Below are positions 41,912 to 51,032 of a stretch of 57,609 nucleotides of DNA, piece by piece; position 1 is the stretch's first letter, and the number at the start of each line of letters is the position of its first letter. Below the pieces are notes generated by a model. That model was not told the DNA's origin and made no database searches. It worked only from the letters and a program-made list of their open reading frames with translations. A program made the position numbers and the translations under genes. The DNA comes from an uncultured Faecalicatena sp. (GTDB lineage Bacteria > Bacillota > Clostridia > Lachnospirales > Lachnospiraceae), in assembly GCA_902489075.1 (NCBI GenBank), contig CABTYO010000015.1:1-57609 (forward strand), written 5' to 3'.

Positions 41912-43489
41912 ATGAAGGCACTGCTATATTTGACAAAACGCAAGTTTATCAATAATCTGAAGAAAGCTGTGAGTAAGCCGACAAGCCTTCTTCTTATTAT
42001 ATTCTGTATTGTATATGGTATTTTTATTGTGGTTACCCTGGGAAGCGTAGCAGTACAGGTTCGTTTTAACTCTCCCAAAGGGCTGCTTGTGATCCTGACG
42101 GTGTGGACGTTATACACCTTTCTTTCGAACTTTGCAAGTTATGCGTCCAGAAAGGGCATTCTCTTTCAGACCTCTCATACGCATTTTGTCTTTCCGGCGC
42201 CGATCAGCCCGAAGCTGATTCTGCTGCACAGTGCCTGGATGAACTATCTTCTGTCCATTGTGGTCGGCATTCTGTTTGCTGCTGCAGGACTGACCGTATT
42301 CGGAGTGGAGCCGTGGCGTGTGCTTCTCATGTTTCTGACTGAGATCGTTCTGGAGATCTGTATGGAGGTCAGCGTAATGGTGATCCTGTATACGAATGAC
42401 CGGATTCCGCCTAAAGTAATTACATGGCTGGGCAGGGGGATCAAAGTCTTTCTGGTTGGAATCACTGTTTTTATTATCCTGTATTTTAAAAAGTACGGGA
42501 TCAATCTGGAATCTGCATCATCTTTTATTGACTGGCCGGGCCTCCAGATGATTCCTGTTGTGGGATGGAATATTGCGGCGTACCGGCTTGTACTTTTAGG
42601 ACCGGATCTGCTGAATGTGATCTGCACTGTGCTGTATCTGCTGACTGTGGCGGGGATGTTGCTGGCAGCATACCGTTCGAAGACCGATGGTGGATATTAT
42701 GAGGATGCGGCGAAGTTTGCAGATGATTATGCGGATATGAAGAAGCGCAAGTTAAATGGTGAGATGGTAACCGGGATTGGGAAAAAGCAGAAGAAATTCC
42801 GCAGAGTCAGTGAATCTTTCAAGGCAACAGGAGCCAAAGCTATTTTTTACAGACAGCTTCTGGAATATAAAAAGGAGAAGTATTTTATATTTTCAAAGAT
42901 GACGCTTTTATGTCTTGGAATGTCCCTGCTCTTAGGAAAGGTGATGGAAAGAGCCGTTGTGAAAACCGGTATGCCGGAGATGTACCTGGTGGGGGTAATC
43001 TTGTATATCACGCTGATTTTTACCGGATATCTGGGGAAATGGGAGAGTGAATTGAAGAATCCTTACCTGTTTCTGATTCCGGACAGTCCGATGAAAAAGC
43101 TGTGGTATGCTACTTTGATGGAGCACATCAAGGCGCTTGTGGATGGATGTGTTTTCTGTATCCCGATTGGAATGATGTGGAAGATTGGTCCTCTGCAGAT
43201 AATTCTGGCTATTCTGACCTATACGGTGCTTCAGGCAAATAGAATGTATACCAGAGTCGTGGCTCAGTGTATCCTTGGTGAATCCCTTGGAAATATGGGA
43301 CAGAACATGGTGAGGGCGTTTATCCAGATGATGATCCTGGGAATCGGAGCGGCAATATCAATTGCCGGCGGATTCATCATTAGTATGGATTTGGTCTTTC
43401 CAATTATTCTCATTTATAGTATGATAGTAACAGTGGTCATCGGCCTGCTGGCATCAATCCGTTTTCACACCATGGAGCAGCTGGGGTAG
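41912..43489 (+). CDS. ABC exporter permease (putative ABC exporter family)
   Basis: The protein has 525 residues with at least ten membrane segments and a central cytoplasmic loop (residues about 255-320, Lys-rich, GKKQKKFRRVSESFKATGAK). It matches the large permease group paired with single ATPases in Firmicutes. It begins right after the ATPase stop codon, so translation is coupled. No substrate clue is visible. The next gene, mgsA, is 55 bp downstream. Confidence 0.85.
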   Translation: MKALLYLTKRKFINNLKKAVSKPTSLLLIIFCIVYGIFIVVTLGSVAVQVRFNSPKGLLVILTVWTLYTFLSNFASYASRKGILFQTSHTHFVFPAPISPKLILLHSAWMNYLLSIVVGILFAAAGLTVFGVEPWRVLLMFLTEIVLEICMEVSVMVILYTNDRIPPKVITWLGRGIKVFLVGITVFIILYFKKYGINLESASSFIDWPGLQMIPVVGWNIAAYRLVLLGPDLLNVICTVLYLLTVAGMLLAAYRSKTDGGYYEDAAKFADDYADMKKRKLNGEMVTGIGKKQKKFRRVSESFKATGAKAIFYRQLLEYKKEKYFIFSKMTLLCLGMSLLLGKVMERAVVKTGMPEMYLVGVILYITLIFTGYLGKWESELKNPYLFLIPDSPMKKLWYATLMEHIKALVDGCVFCIPIGMMWKIGPLQIILAILTYTVLQANRMYTRVVAQCILGESLGNMGQNMVRAFIQMMILGIGAAISIAGGFIISMDLVFPIILIYSMIVTVVIGLLASIRFHTMEQLG

Positions 43490-43544
43490 CCCTGGATGAC
43501 ACACTTCATACAGTACATAAGTCAGAACTATGGGAGGAAAAAAG

Positions 43545-44021
43545 ATGTTAGACGACAATTATGTGACATTGGAAATCGGTAAAGCCAAACATATCGCACT
43601 GGTAGCACACGATGGCAAGAAGAAAGAGCTGGTAGACTGGTGTGACAAGAATAAAGACGTATTAAAGGGACACTTTCTGTGCGGAACAGGAACGACTGCG
43701 AAGCTGATCTCAGAGAGGACAGGACTTCCTGTGAAGGGATACTGCAGCGGTCCTCTGGGAGGCGACCAGCAGATCGGTGCCAAGATCGTGGAAGGACAGA
43801 TCGACTTTATGATCTTTTTGTGGGATCCGCTGGAGGCACAGCCGCATGATCCGGATGTAAAGGCACTTCTCAGGATTGCAGTTGTATATGATATTCCGAT
43901 CGCTAATAATCTGGCTACAGCAGACTTTATGCTGAATTCAAAGTTCATGAATGAGCCTTACTGCAGGAAGATCGAGAACTTCAATAAGACAATACACGAC
44001 AGGGTGGAGCAGATGAAGTAG
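43545..44021 (+). CDS. mgsA: Methylglyoxal synthase
   Basis: The protein has 158 residues. It converts dihydroxyacetone phosphate into methylglyoxal and phosphate, a glycolytic bypass under phosphate limitation or sugar-phosphate stress. Conserved active-site segments: IALVAHDGKK, GTGTTAKL, SGPLGGDQQIGA (catalytic Asp in GGDQ) and FLWDPLEAQPHDPDVKALLR. ATG 43545 follows GGGAGG. It may share the ABC exporter transcript. The huge palindrome after it may limit read-through. Confidence 0.97.
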   Translation: MLDDNYVTLEIGKAKHIALVAHDGKKKELVDWCDKNKDVLKGHFLCGTGTTAKLISERTGLPVKGYCSGPLGGDQQIGAKIVEGQIDFMIFLWDPLEAQPHDPDVKALLRIAVVYDIPIANNLATADFMLNSKFMNEPYCRKIENFNKTIHDRVEQMK

Positions 44022-44030
44022 GGACGCTCC

Positions 44031-44314
44031 GCACAATGGCAGACGGAAGATTTGTGTGTTTGGACATATGGTGGTTCGAAAGCCGCACCGGGCGGCTGAG
44101 AGGCTGTAAAAGAAAAAAGGGAGAAAACAGAGGCACTAGCCTATTTGACGAGAAATCCTGATGATTTCTTGTCAAGTAGGCTACAGAATTACGTCGTTGA
44201 ACGACGAATTCTGACCTCTGTTTTCTCCCTTTTTTCTTTAACATCCTCTATGCCGCCCTTTAGGCTTTTGAACCACCATACGCCCAAACACACAAACTCC
44301 GTCTGCCATTCTGC
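44031..44314. repeat. 280-bp Y-shaped palindrome (nested inverted repeats)
   Basis: The outer arms (44031-44107 and 44240-44314) pair with few mismatches (GCAGACGGA, TTTGTGTGTTTGG and TATGGTGGTTC blocks). The inner 25-bp arms (44109-44133 and 44215-44239) pair perfectly. At the tip are two hairpins: 44137-44157 with 44163-44183 (two G-U pairs only), and 44185-44212. The left arm starts just after mgsA. It could be a MITE-like element or a large RNA structure. Confidence 0.85.
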
Positions 44315-44388
44315 TCCGCTGGTGCATCAGGGCGGGAGGGGAAAGGTATTGTAAAAAAATATTTTATGAAAGATATTTTGTGAAAGGA

Positions 44389-44418
44389 TTGACAGGGATG
44401 GGATTTGTGTGTTAGTAT
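44389..44418 (+). promoter_or_regulatory. Promoter of the SSS symporter
   Basis: TTGACA (44389-44394), 18-bp spacer, TAGTAT (44413-44418). Confidence 0.55.
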
Positions 44419-44434
44419 ACCTTTAATGCTTTTG

Positions 44435-44460
44435 CGCTTTAAAGCGTTACGCTTTAAAGC
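44435..44460 (+). promoter_or_regulatory. Twin CGCTTTAAAGCG operators downstream of the symporter promoter
   Basis: The palindrome CGCTTTAAAGCG at 44435-44446 is repeated as CGCTTTAAAGC at 44450-44460, 15 bp apart. Their position just after the transcription start suggests repression. No regulator gene is adjacent. Confidence 0.55.
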
Positions 44461-44503
44461 AGATTAGTAAAAATATTTATGAAAAAGGAGTTGAGGACGA
44501 GAG

Positions 44504-46036
44504 ATGGGGATCAAGCTGGTTTTGTTGATTGTATTTTTTGCGGTTATGGTAGGTGTCGGGCTTTATTCGAGGAGGCATACGAGGAGTGTTGACGGGTTCG
44601 TCCTTGGGGGGCGTTCGGTAGGGCCGTGGCTGACGGCTTTTGCATATGGAACTTCTTACTTTTCGGCGGTGGTGTTTGTCGGATATGCAGGGCAGTTTGG
44701 GTGGAAGTATGGGATTGCATCCACCTGGATTGGGATCGGGAATGCGGTGATTGGGAGTCTGTTGGCCTGGGTTGTACTGGGGCGCAGGACGAAGGTTATG
44801 ACGCAGCATCTGCATTCGAAGACGATGCCGGACTTTTTCGGGGCACGTTACGGGTGTAAGGCTTTGAAGATTACGGCATCTGTGATCGTATTTATTTTCT
44901 TGATTCCGTATACGGCTTCGGTATACAATGGGTTATCCAGGCTGTTTGGAATGGCTTTCAATATTCCGTATACATACTGTGTGATTGTGATGGCTGCTTT
45001 TACGGCGGTGTATGTGATCCTTGGCGGATATATGGCGACGGCGATCAATGATTTTATACAGGGAATTATTATGCTGATTGGTATTGTGGTGGTGATTGCT
45101 GCGGTACTCAGTGGAAAAGGGGGATTCCTGCAGGCGGTTCAGACGATGGCGCAGATTCCGAGTGACGTGCCTGTGACACAGGGACAGCCGGGAGCGTTTA
45201 CTTCGTTTTTCGGGCCGGATCCGCTGAATCTTCTTGGTGTTGTGATTCTGACTTCCCTGGGAACCTGGGGACTGCCGCAGATGATTAATAAGTTCTATGC
45301 AATTAAGGATGAAAAAGCCATCAACACGGGAACTGTGATCTCGACTCTTTTTGCAGTCGTTGTCGCAGGCGGTTCTTATTTCCTGGGTGGTTTTGGCAGG
45401 CTGTTTGACAGTCCGGCGATCCATGATGAGGCGACAGGGGCTGTGGTATATGACAGTATTGTGCCATTCATGCTTTCCACGCTGCCTGATATCCTGATTG
45501 GAATCGTGGTGGTGCTGGTATTGTCTGCATCCATGTCCACGCTGTCCTCTCTGGTTCTGACATCCAGTTCCACGATGACGCTGGATCTGTTAAAGGATAA
45601 TGTCATGAAGGATATGAGTGAAAAGAAGCAGGTTATCACCATGCAGCTGCTGATTGTATTTTTCATTGTCGTTTCCGTTGTGATTGCTTTAAATCCACCG
45701 ACCTTTATTGCACAGCTCATGGGTATTTCATGGGGGGCGCTGGCAGGAGCGTTCCTGGCACCGTTTTTATACGGACTGTACTGGAAAGGTGTGACCCGTG
45801 CGGCAGTATGGGCAAGCTTTATTGCTGGTGTGGGAATCACGGTTTCCAACATGTTCATCGGATATATCAGTTCCCCGATCAATGCAGGTGCGATCGCGAT
45901 GATTGCAGGGCTGATTATAGTTCCGCTGGTAAGCTTTGTTACTCCAAAGGTGCAGCGGGAAAAAGTGGATGAGATTTTCAGCTGCTATGATGAAAGAGTC
46001 ACTATTACGAAGAAACGCTCACTGGATGTGGAGTAA
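44504..46036 (+). CDS. Sodium:solute symporter (SSS/SLC5 family)
   Basis: The protein has 510 residues with about thirteen membrane segments. FVLGGRSVGPWLTAFAYGTS near residue 35, PDFFGARYG, and LSASMSTLSSLVLTSSSTMT (the SSS sodium-site region) fit the SLC5 family, close to proline/pantothenate-type symporters. It couples sodium entry to uptake of an organic solute; which one is not clear. It starts at ATG 44504, after GAGGACGAG. Its promoter carries twin palindromic operators. A strong terminator follows. Confidence 0.9.
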   Translation: MGIKLVLLIVFFAVMVGVGLYSRRHTRSVDGFVLGGRSVGPWLTAFAYGTSYFSAVVFVGYAGQFGWKYGIASTWIGIGNAVIGSLLAWVVLGRRTKVMTQHLHSKTMPDFFGARYGCKALKITASVIVFIFLIPYTASVYNGLSRLFGMAFNIPYTYCVIVMAAFTAVYVILGGYMATAINDFIQGIIMLIGIVVVIAAVLSGKGGFLQAVQTMAQIPSDVPVTQGQPGAFTSFFGPDPLNLLGVVILTSLGTWGLPQMINKFYAIKDEKAINTGTVISTLFAVVVAGGSYFLGGFGRLFDSPAIHDEATGAVVYDSIVPFMLSTLPDILIGIVVVLVLSASMSTLSSLVLTSSSTMTLDLLKDNVMKDMSEKKQVITMQLLIVFFIVVSVVIALNPPTFIAQLMGISWGALAGAFLAPFLYGLYWKGVTRAAVWASFIAGVGITVSNMFIGYISSPINAGAIAMIAGLIIVPLVSFVTPKVQREKVDEIFSCYDERVTITKKRSLDVE

Positions 46037-46065
46037 GAAAAAACAGGAAAACAGATGAAGAGAGA

Positions 46066-46092
46066 ATCCCGGGCTTTTGCCCGGGATTTTTG
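46066..46092 (+). terminator. Terminator of the SSS symporter
   Basis: ATCCCGGGC (46066-46074), TTTT loop, GCCCGGGAT (46079-46087), then TTTTTG. Confidence 0.93.
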
Positions 46093-46176
46093 TGCGATCA
46101 GAGCGTGTGAGCTGCAATCTCCCGATTCCTGCTGTCAAACCGCAGGAGTATGTCCTGCCACAGGGACGCGTTTTGC

Positions 46177-46205
46177 TTGACAGAAAAGACGGGATGACGT
46201 AAGAT
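46177..46205 (+). promoter_or_regulatory. Promoter of the NSS symporter
   Basis: TTGACA (46177-46182), 17-bp spacer, TAAGAT (46200-46205). Confidence 0.7.
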
Positions 46206-46243
46206 ATTTCAGAGCAAGGATATAAAGAGAGGATTCTAAAGGT

Positions 46244-47614
46244 ATGAAAAGAGAAAAATTTGGTTCCAGGCTCGGGTTCATTCTGATTTCTGCGGGATGT
46301 GCAATCGGGCTTGGAAATGTATGGAGATTTCCTTATATTACGGGGCAGTATGGAGGGGCGGCATTTGTGCTGATTTATCTGTTTTTCCTCGTGATACTGG
46401 GGCTCCCGATCATGGTGATGGAGTTTTCCGTTGGACGTGCGAGCCAGGTCAGTGCGGCTCTGTCTTTTGACAGATTAGAGCCGGAGGGCACAAAGTGGCA
46501 CTGGTATAAGTACGGCGCGATGGCAGGAAATTATCTGCTGATGATGTTTTACACGACCATCGGAGGATGGATGCTTCTATACTTTGTAAAAATGGCAGCC
46601 GGAAAGTTTGAAGGGCTGAATGCGGAAGAGATTGCCGGGGAGTTCGGTGCACTGACAGCACAGCCGGGCTTGATGACTGTCTGCATGGTCATCGTGGTAG
46701 TCCTTTGTTTTGGAATCTGCAGCCAGGGACTCCAGAAAGGAGTGGAGAAGATCACGAAAGTGATGATGCTTCTGCTGCTGGCGCTTATGATCGTGCTGGC
46801 TGTCCGCTCCGCAACACTCAATGGGGCAGGAGAAGGGCTTAAGTTCTACCTGTATCCTGATTTTTCAAAGGTAAAAGAAGCCGGCTTATTCGACGTTGTA
46901 TTCGCAGCCATGGGACAGGCATTCTTCACGCTGAGTCTGGGAATCGGGGCGATTGCAATCTTTGGAAGCTACATTGATAAGAAGCGTACCCTGACAGGGG
47001 AAGCCGTGTGTGTAACTGTGCTTGACACCTGTGTGGCACTGGTAGCGGGACTGATCATCTTCCCGGCCTGCTTTGCATTCGGTGTGAATCCGGACAGCGG
47101 GCCGAGCCTGATCTTTATTACGCTGCCGAATATCTTCAACTCCATGGGAGGGGGAAGGATCTGGGGAACTTTGTTCTTCCTGTGTATGTTCTTCGCGGCT
47201 GCGTCCACGATTATCGCCGTATTCGAGAACATCATCTCCTTTGCCATGGATCTGACTGGATGCAGCAGAAAGAAATCTGTTCTGATTAACCTGGCAGCGA
47301 TTATTATCCTGTCCCTGCCATGTATTCTTGGATTCAACTTATGGAGTGGTTTCCAGCCGCTGGGAGAGGGGAAGAACATCCTGGATCTGGAAGATTTCTT
47401 TGTAAGCAATAACCTGCTTCCCATCGGCAGCCTGATCTACCTTTTGTTCTGTACGAGTAAGATCGGCTGGGGATGGAAGAACTTTACCAGGGAGGCGAAC
47501 ACGGGGGACGGAATCCATTTCCCGAAATGGACGAGACTGTATGTCTCCTATGTGCTTCCGGTTATTGTCCTGTTTATCTTTATCCAGGGCTACTGGTCCA
47601 TGTTCCATAAATAA
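46244..47614 (+). CDS. Neurotransmitter:sodium symporter family transporter (NSS/SNF)
   Basis: The protein has 456 residues with about eleven or twelve membrane segments. The signature region is FILISAGCAIGLGNVWRFPY followed by ITGQYGGAAF, as in LeuT and MhsT: the AGxAxGLGNxWRFPY motif of TM1. LFFLCMFFAAASTIIAVFEN is the TM8 region. Bacterial members take up amino acids with sodium. It has its own promoter and is followed by a strong terminator. Ligand cannot be read from the sequence. Confidence 0.95.
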   Translation: MKREKFGSRLGFILISAGCAIGLGNVWRFPYITGQYGGAAFVLIYLFFLVILGLPIMVMEFSVGRASQVSAALSFDRLEPEGTKWHWYKYGAMAGNYLLMMFYTTIGGWMLLYFVKMAAGKFEGLNAEEIAGEFGALTAQPGLMTVCMVIVVVLCFGICSQGLQKGVEKITKVMMLLLLALMIVLAVRSATLNGAGEGLKFYLYPDFSKVKEAGLFDVVFAAMGQAFFTLSLGIGAIAIFGSYIDKKRTLTGEAVCVTVLDTCVALVAGLIIFPACFAFGVNPDSGPSLIFITLPNIFNSMGGGRIWGTLFFLCMFFAAASTIIAVFENIISFAMDLTGCSRKKSVLINLAAIIILSLPCILGFNLWSGFQPLGEGKNILDLEDFFVSNNLLPIGSLIYLLFCTSKIGWGWKNFTREANTGDGIHFPKWTRLYVSYVLPVIVLFIFIQGYWSMFHK

Positions 47615-47650
47615 GGGAAAGTCAGTGGCGGGCTTTCGCAAGAGAAAATC

Positions 47651-47706
47651 GAAAAAGGGAAGTCGGAATCAGGCGTTGAATGCCGGATTTTGACTTCCCT
47701 TTTTCC
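47651..47706 (+). terminator. Terminator of the NSS symporter
   Basis: GAAAAAGGGAAGTC near 47651-47664 pairs with GACTTCCCTTTTTC (47692-47705), with further imperfect pairing inside. The rest of the 47615-47931 gap holds the next operon's promoter region and no gene. Confidence 0.85.
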
Positions 47707-47860
47707 AATTTTTTTCTGCAATGCCTTCTGACACAGTCTTGACGGGCGTTTGAGATAAGTTTTCATTTCACTGAATCCTTTCATCCATTTCAGGATTAAA
47801 GTTCATCACTAATCTTCCATAAGTTTCCTTTAGACGGTAGTAATGTCTGATAACTAAGCG

Positions 47861-47866
47861 TATAAT
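47861..47866 (+). promoter_or_regulatory. Candidate -10 of the five-gene flavoprotein/kinase operon
   Basis: TATAAT lies at 47861-47866, about 65 bp before the first ATG. At the 17-bp spacing the -35 region reads TAGTAA, a poor match, so an activator may be needed. Confidence 0.45.
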
Positions 47867-47931
47867 ACACATATGGTCTAAATGTTGAGAAAATAGATTC
47901 TGTATATCTTATTGGGGAAAGAAGGAATTGG

Positions 47932-49764
47932 ATGAATGTGAAATCACTTCAGAAAAGGCTCAGGGAGCGCTTTGGTCCTAATGTTTCTGTCCGTGTGAAG
48001 GATGGCTGTATCGTTGTCTCCGGCCATCTGGACAGCTGGGATAAGATTGTCGCGGCATGTACGATGTGTGTGGATAAGAAGTCGGGGATGCATGTTGTGA
48101 ACGATATCAGGCTGGACGGTGTCAGGATTCCCGAAATGCGGATTCCTGCATTTCAGGATCAGGCCCTTGAGGGTGCAAAACCGGATGTCCTGATCATTGG
48201 GGGCGGGATTTCCGGGGCGAGTATTGCCAGAGAGCTTTCCAAATGGAAGCTGGGTATCCTTCTGGTGGACAAAGAATCCGATCTTGCGGTGCAGGCATCC
48301 GGCAGGAATGACGGAGAGGTGCATCCGGGAGTAGATTTAAACAAAGGCAGCTTAAAGCAGCATTATGTCCTTTTGGGGAACCGGATGTTCGACCAGGTAT
48401 GCAGAGACTTAAGCGTTCCATTTGAGCGGTGCGGGCAGTATGTTGGTTTCACGGGAAAATGGATGTACCCCATCATCTGGGCGTATGTATGGCAGCGCAG
48501 GCATATCTGCAAGGTGACGGATACGAGGATTTTAAAGAGAAAAGAGCTGTTCAAAAGAGAGCCGAATCTGAATCCTGAGTTTCAGTTTGCCATGTTCAAT
48601 TCATCGGCGGGCTGTGTCTGCCCCTACGGGCTTACCATAGCATACGGGGAAAATGCGGTGGAGAATGGGGCAAAGGTGTCATTAAATACCGCAGTTCTTG
48701 GCATGGAGGTCAAAGACGGGCGGATCTGTTCGGTCAGGACAAACAGGGGAACCGTTTATCCAGGGATTGTGGTCAATGCCGCGGGGGTATTTGCAGAGGA
48801 TGTGGCAAAGATGGCAAAAGACCGGTTTTACTCCATTCATCCAAGACGCGGGACGAATTCGATTCTGGATAAAAAGGCGGGCAGTCTTGTAAAGGGAATT
48901 GCTTCCATCAAGACGCTTGCGAAGAATAAGAAGCATACCAAAGGCGGCGGGATTCTGCATACGGTCCACGATAACCTGCTTGTGGGGCCGAATGCCGTGG
49001 AGACATATGAGAAGGAAAATTTTGCGACACAAAGAAGCAGTATCGATGCGGTTTTTGCGAAGCAAAAGCTGACCGCGGGAGAACTGAATGAGAAAGATAT
49101 TATTACATATTTTACAGGGGTGAGGCCGGCTACCTTTGAGGAAGATTTTATCATTGAAAAAGGAAGAAAGACGAAGAATCTGATCCACTGTGCGGGCATC
49201 CAGTCACCGGGGCTTACCACGGCACCTGCCGTTGCGCTGGATATTGAGAAGATGGTCATAAAGGAACTTGCGAAGGAGAAGAAGCTGGAGAGAAATAAAG
49301 ATTTCTGCCCGGTCAGGAAAGCTCCTCCGGTTCTGAATCAGCTCTCCAATGAAGAGAGAAACAGGCTGATTCTGGAGAATCCGGATTATGGGGAAATCGT
49401 GTGCAGATGTGAGGAAATCAGTAAAGGCGAGATTCTGGATGCACTGAATGCGTCGATCTGTGTGCCGACAATCGACGGGATTAAAAAGAGAGTGCGGCCG
49501 GGAATGGGAAGATGCCAGGGCGGATTCTGCATGCCTCTTGTGACGAAGATTATCAGCGAATTCCTCCAGGTGCCGCAGGAGAAGGTGCGCAAGGCAGGGG
49601 AAGGGTCGGAAATCTTATATGGGGATACGAAACCGTCTGATCCGGGTACAGGAACAGACAGGCAAAGTCAGGAGCCAGACGGATTAGAAGTTGAATCAGA
49701 GAACCGGAATACAGAGGCAGGCTCTTCAGATCAAAAATGCACAGACGGGGAGGTGGCAGAATGA
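47932..49764 (+). CDS. GlpA-like FAD-dependent dehydrogenase with N-terminal BON-like and C-terminal Fer2_BFD domains
   Basis: The protein has 610 residues. Residues 1-60 look like a BON-type domain (VRVKDGCIVVSGHLDSWDKI). The FAD-binding Rossmann motif DVLIIGGGISGASIAREL is at about 85-102, and the fold resembles the DAO family as in GlpA/GlpO glycerol-3-phosphate dehydrogenases (HPRRGTNSILDKK, TGVRPATFEEDF, GIQSPGLTTAPAVA). The C-terminal Fer2_BFD domain has Cys491-x-Cys493 and Cys528-x4-Cys533 for a [2Fe-2S] cluster. The last 50 residues are a disordered acidic tail. It likely oxidises a glycerol-3-phosphate-like substrate; the next gene overlaps by 4 bases, so the proteins are made together. 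Substrate is inferred. Confidence 0.88.
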   Translation: MNVKSLQKRLRERFGPNVSVRVKDGCIVVSGHLDSWDKIVAACTMCVDKKSGMHVVNDIRLDGVRIPEMRIPAFQDQALEGAKPDVLIIGGGISGASIARELSKWKLGILLVDKESDLAVQASGRNDGEVHPGVDLNKGSLKQHYVLLGNRMFDQVCRDLSVPFERCGQYVGFTGKWMYPIIWAYVWQRRHICKVTDTRILKRKELFKREPNLNPEFQFAMFNSSAGCVCPYGLTIAYGENAVENGAKVSLNTAVLGMEVKDGRICSVRTNRGTVYPGIVVNAAGVFAEDVAKMAKDRFYSIHPRRGTNSILDKKAGSLVKGIASIKTLAKNKKHTKGGGILHTVHDNLLVGPNAVETYEKENFATQRSSIDAVFAKQKLTAGELNEKDIITYFTGVRPATFEEDFIIEKGRKTKNLIHCAGIQSPGLTTAPAVALDIEKMVIKELAKEKKLERNKDFCPVRKAPPVLNQLSNEERNRLILENPDYGEIVCRCEEISKGEILDALNASICVPTIDGIKKRVRPGMGRCQGGFCMPLVTKIISEFLQVPQEKVRKAGEGSEILYGDTKPSDPGTGTDRQSQEPDGLEVESENRNTEAGSSDQKCTDGEVAE

Positions 49765-51032
49765 ACAGATATGATGTCATTGTAATTGGAGGCGGCCCGG
49801 CAGGACTGGCGGCTGCAATCTCCGCAGACAAACGCGGTGCAGAGGTGCTTCTGATTGAGCGGGAGGCCCGTCTGGGAGGAATCTTAAAACAGTGTATCCA
49901 TGACGGTTTCGGGCTGGTACGGTTCGGGGAAAAGCTGTCGGGACCGGAGTATGTGGAGCGTTTTATCAAAGAATTCCGGGAACGGAGGATTCAGAGCAGC
50001 CTTTTGACGTTTGTCACGGACATGAAGAAGACGGACCATGGCTTTGTGCTGACGGCGGTGAACCGGGGTGGCGTCCAGGAATATGAGACCAAGGCGCTGG
50101 TGCTTGCGACCGGGTGCAGGGAGCGCACGGCAAAGCAGGTGCAGATCCACGGGACACGTCCGGCAGGCGTGATGACTGCAGGGACCGCACAGCATTTTGT
50201 CAATCTCCAGGGGAAAATGCCTGCCAGGAAATGCGTGATCTTAGGGAGCGGCGATATCGGGCTGATCATGGCTCGAAGGCTGACTTTAGAGGGCGCGGAG
50301 GTACTGGGTGTCTATGAAGTCAAGCCCACGCCGTCGGGACTGTCCCGGAACATTGCACAGTGTCTGGATGATTACGGGATTCCACTTTATTTATCCCACA
50401 CAGTCACACGGGTGTTCGGGGAACAGCGGCTGACTGCCGTGGAGGTGGCGGAAGTGGATGGGCAGATGCGTCCAGTCAGTTCCACAAGAAAAAAGATTGC
50501 ATGCGATACATTAATCTTATCCGTCGGCTTAATTCCGGAAAATGAAATGGCAGAGAAGCTGGGGGTCCGGCTGGATGCAAAGACAAAAGGCCCAGTCTGT
50601 GACCATCGGTTCATGACGGAGGTGGAAGGTGTCTTTTCCTGCGGGAATGCGCTGCATGTCAATGATCTGGTGGATTATGTATCGGAGAGCGGAGAACTTT
50701 CCGGCGCAGCAGCTGCTGAATATGCGGAAAAGACCAGGAAAATACCTTGTGGAGAGATTCTCTTAGATACGGATGCGTCTCTGCAGTATCTTGTTCCGCA
50801 GAAGCTGGCATTGGCGGAGAGCCTTAACAAGGTGATCTTTTATTTCCGCAGCAGGGAAGTCCTAAAGCAGGGAACACTGGTTTTCCTGGTGGATGGAAAA
50901 GAGGTATTCCACAAAAAATACAGGAACTTAAAACCACCGGAGATGGAACGGCTGGAACTGGACTGTACATCCTTTGGCTTAAGTGAGGCAGGCCGGATCG
51001 AGGTCAGGATCAAAAAGGAGGGAGACATTTGA
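49761..51032 (+). CDS. FAD/NAD(P)-dependent oxidoreductase partnering the GlpA-like protein
   Basis: The protein has 423 residues. The N-terminal FAD motif YDVIVIGGGPAGLAAAIS and a second NAD(P) motif ILGSGDIGLIMARRLTLEGA mark a two-dinucleotide-fold oxidoreductase. VLATGCRERTAKQVQIHGTR and GVFSCGNALHVNDLVDYVSE are typical of the group found with GlpA-like and DUF1667 proteins. A small C-terminal beta domain follows. The ATG overlaps the previous stop (ATGA), marking tight coupling. It probably moves electrons between the GlpA-like protein and NAD(P). Confidence 0.9.
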   Translation: MNRYDVIVIGGGPAGLAAAISADKRGAEVLLIEREARLGGILKQCIHDGFGLVRFGEKLSGPEYVERFIKEFRERRIQSSLLTFVTDMKKTDHGFVLTAVNRGGVQEYETKALVLATGCRERTAKQVQIHGTRPAGVMTAGTAQHFVNLQGKMPARKCVILGSGDIGLIMARRLTLEGAEVLGVYEVKPTPSGLSRNIAQCLDDYGIPLYLSHTVTRVFGEQRLTAVEVAEVDGQMRPVSSTRKKIACDTLILSVGLIPENEMAEKLGVRLDAKTKGPVCDHRFMTEVEGVFSCGNALHVNDLVDYVSESGELSGAAAAEYAEKTRKIPCGEILLDTDASLQYLVPQKLALAESLNKVIFYFRSREVLKQGTLVFLVDGKEVFHKKYRNLKPPEMERLELDCTSFGLSEAGRIEVRIKKEGDI

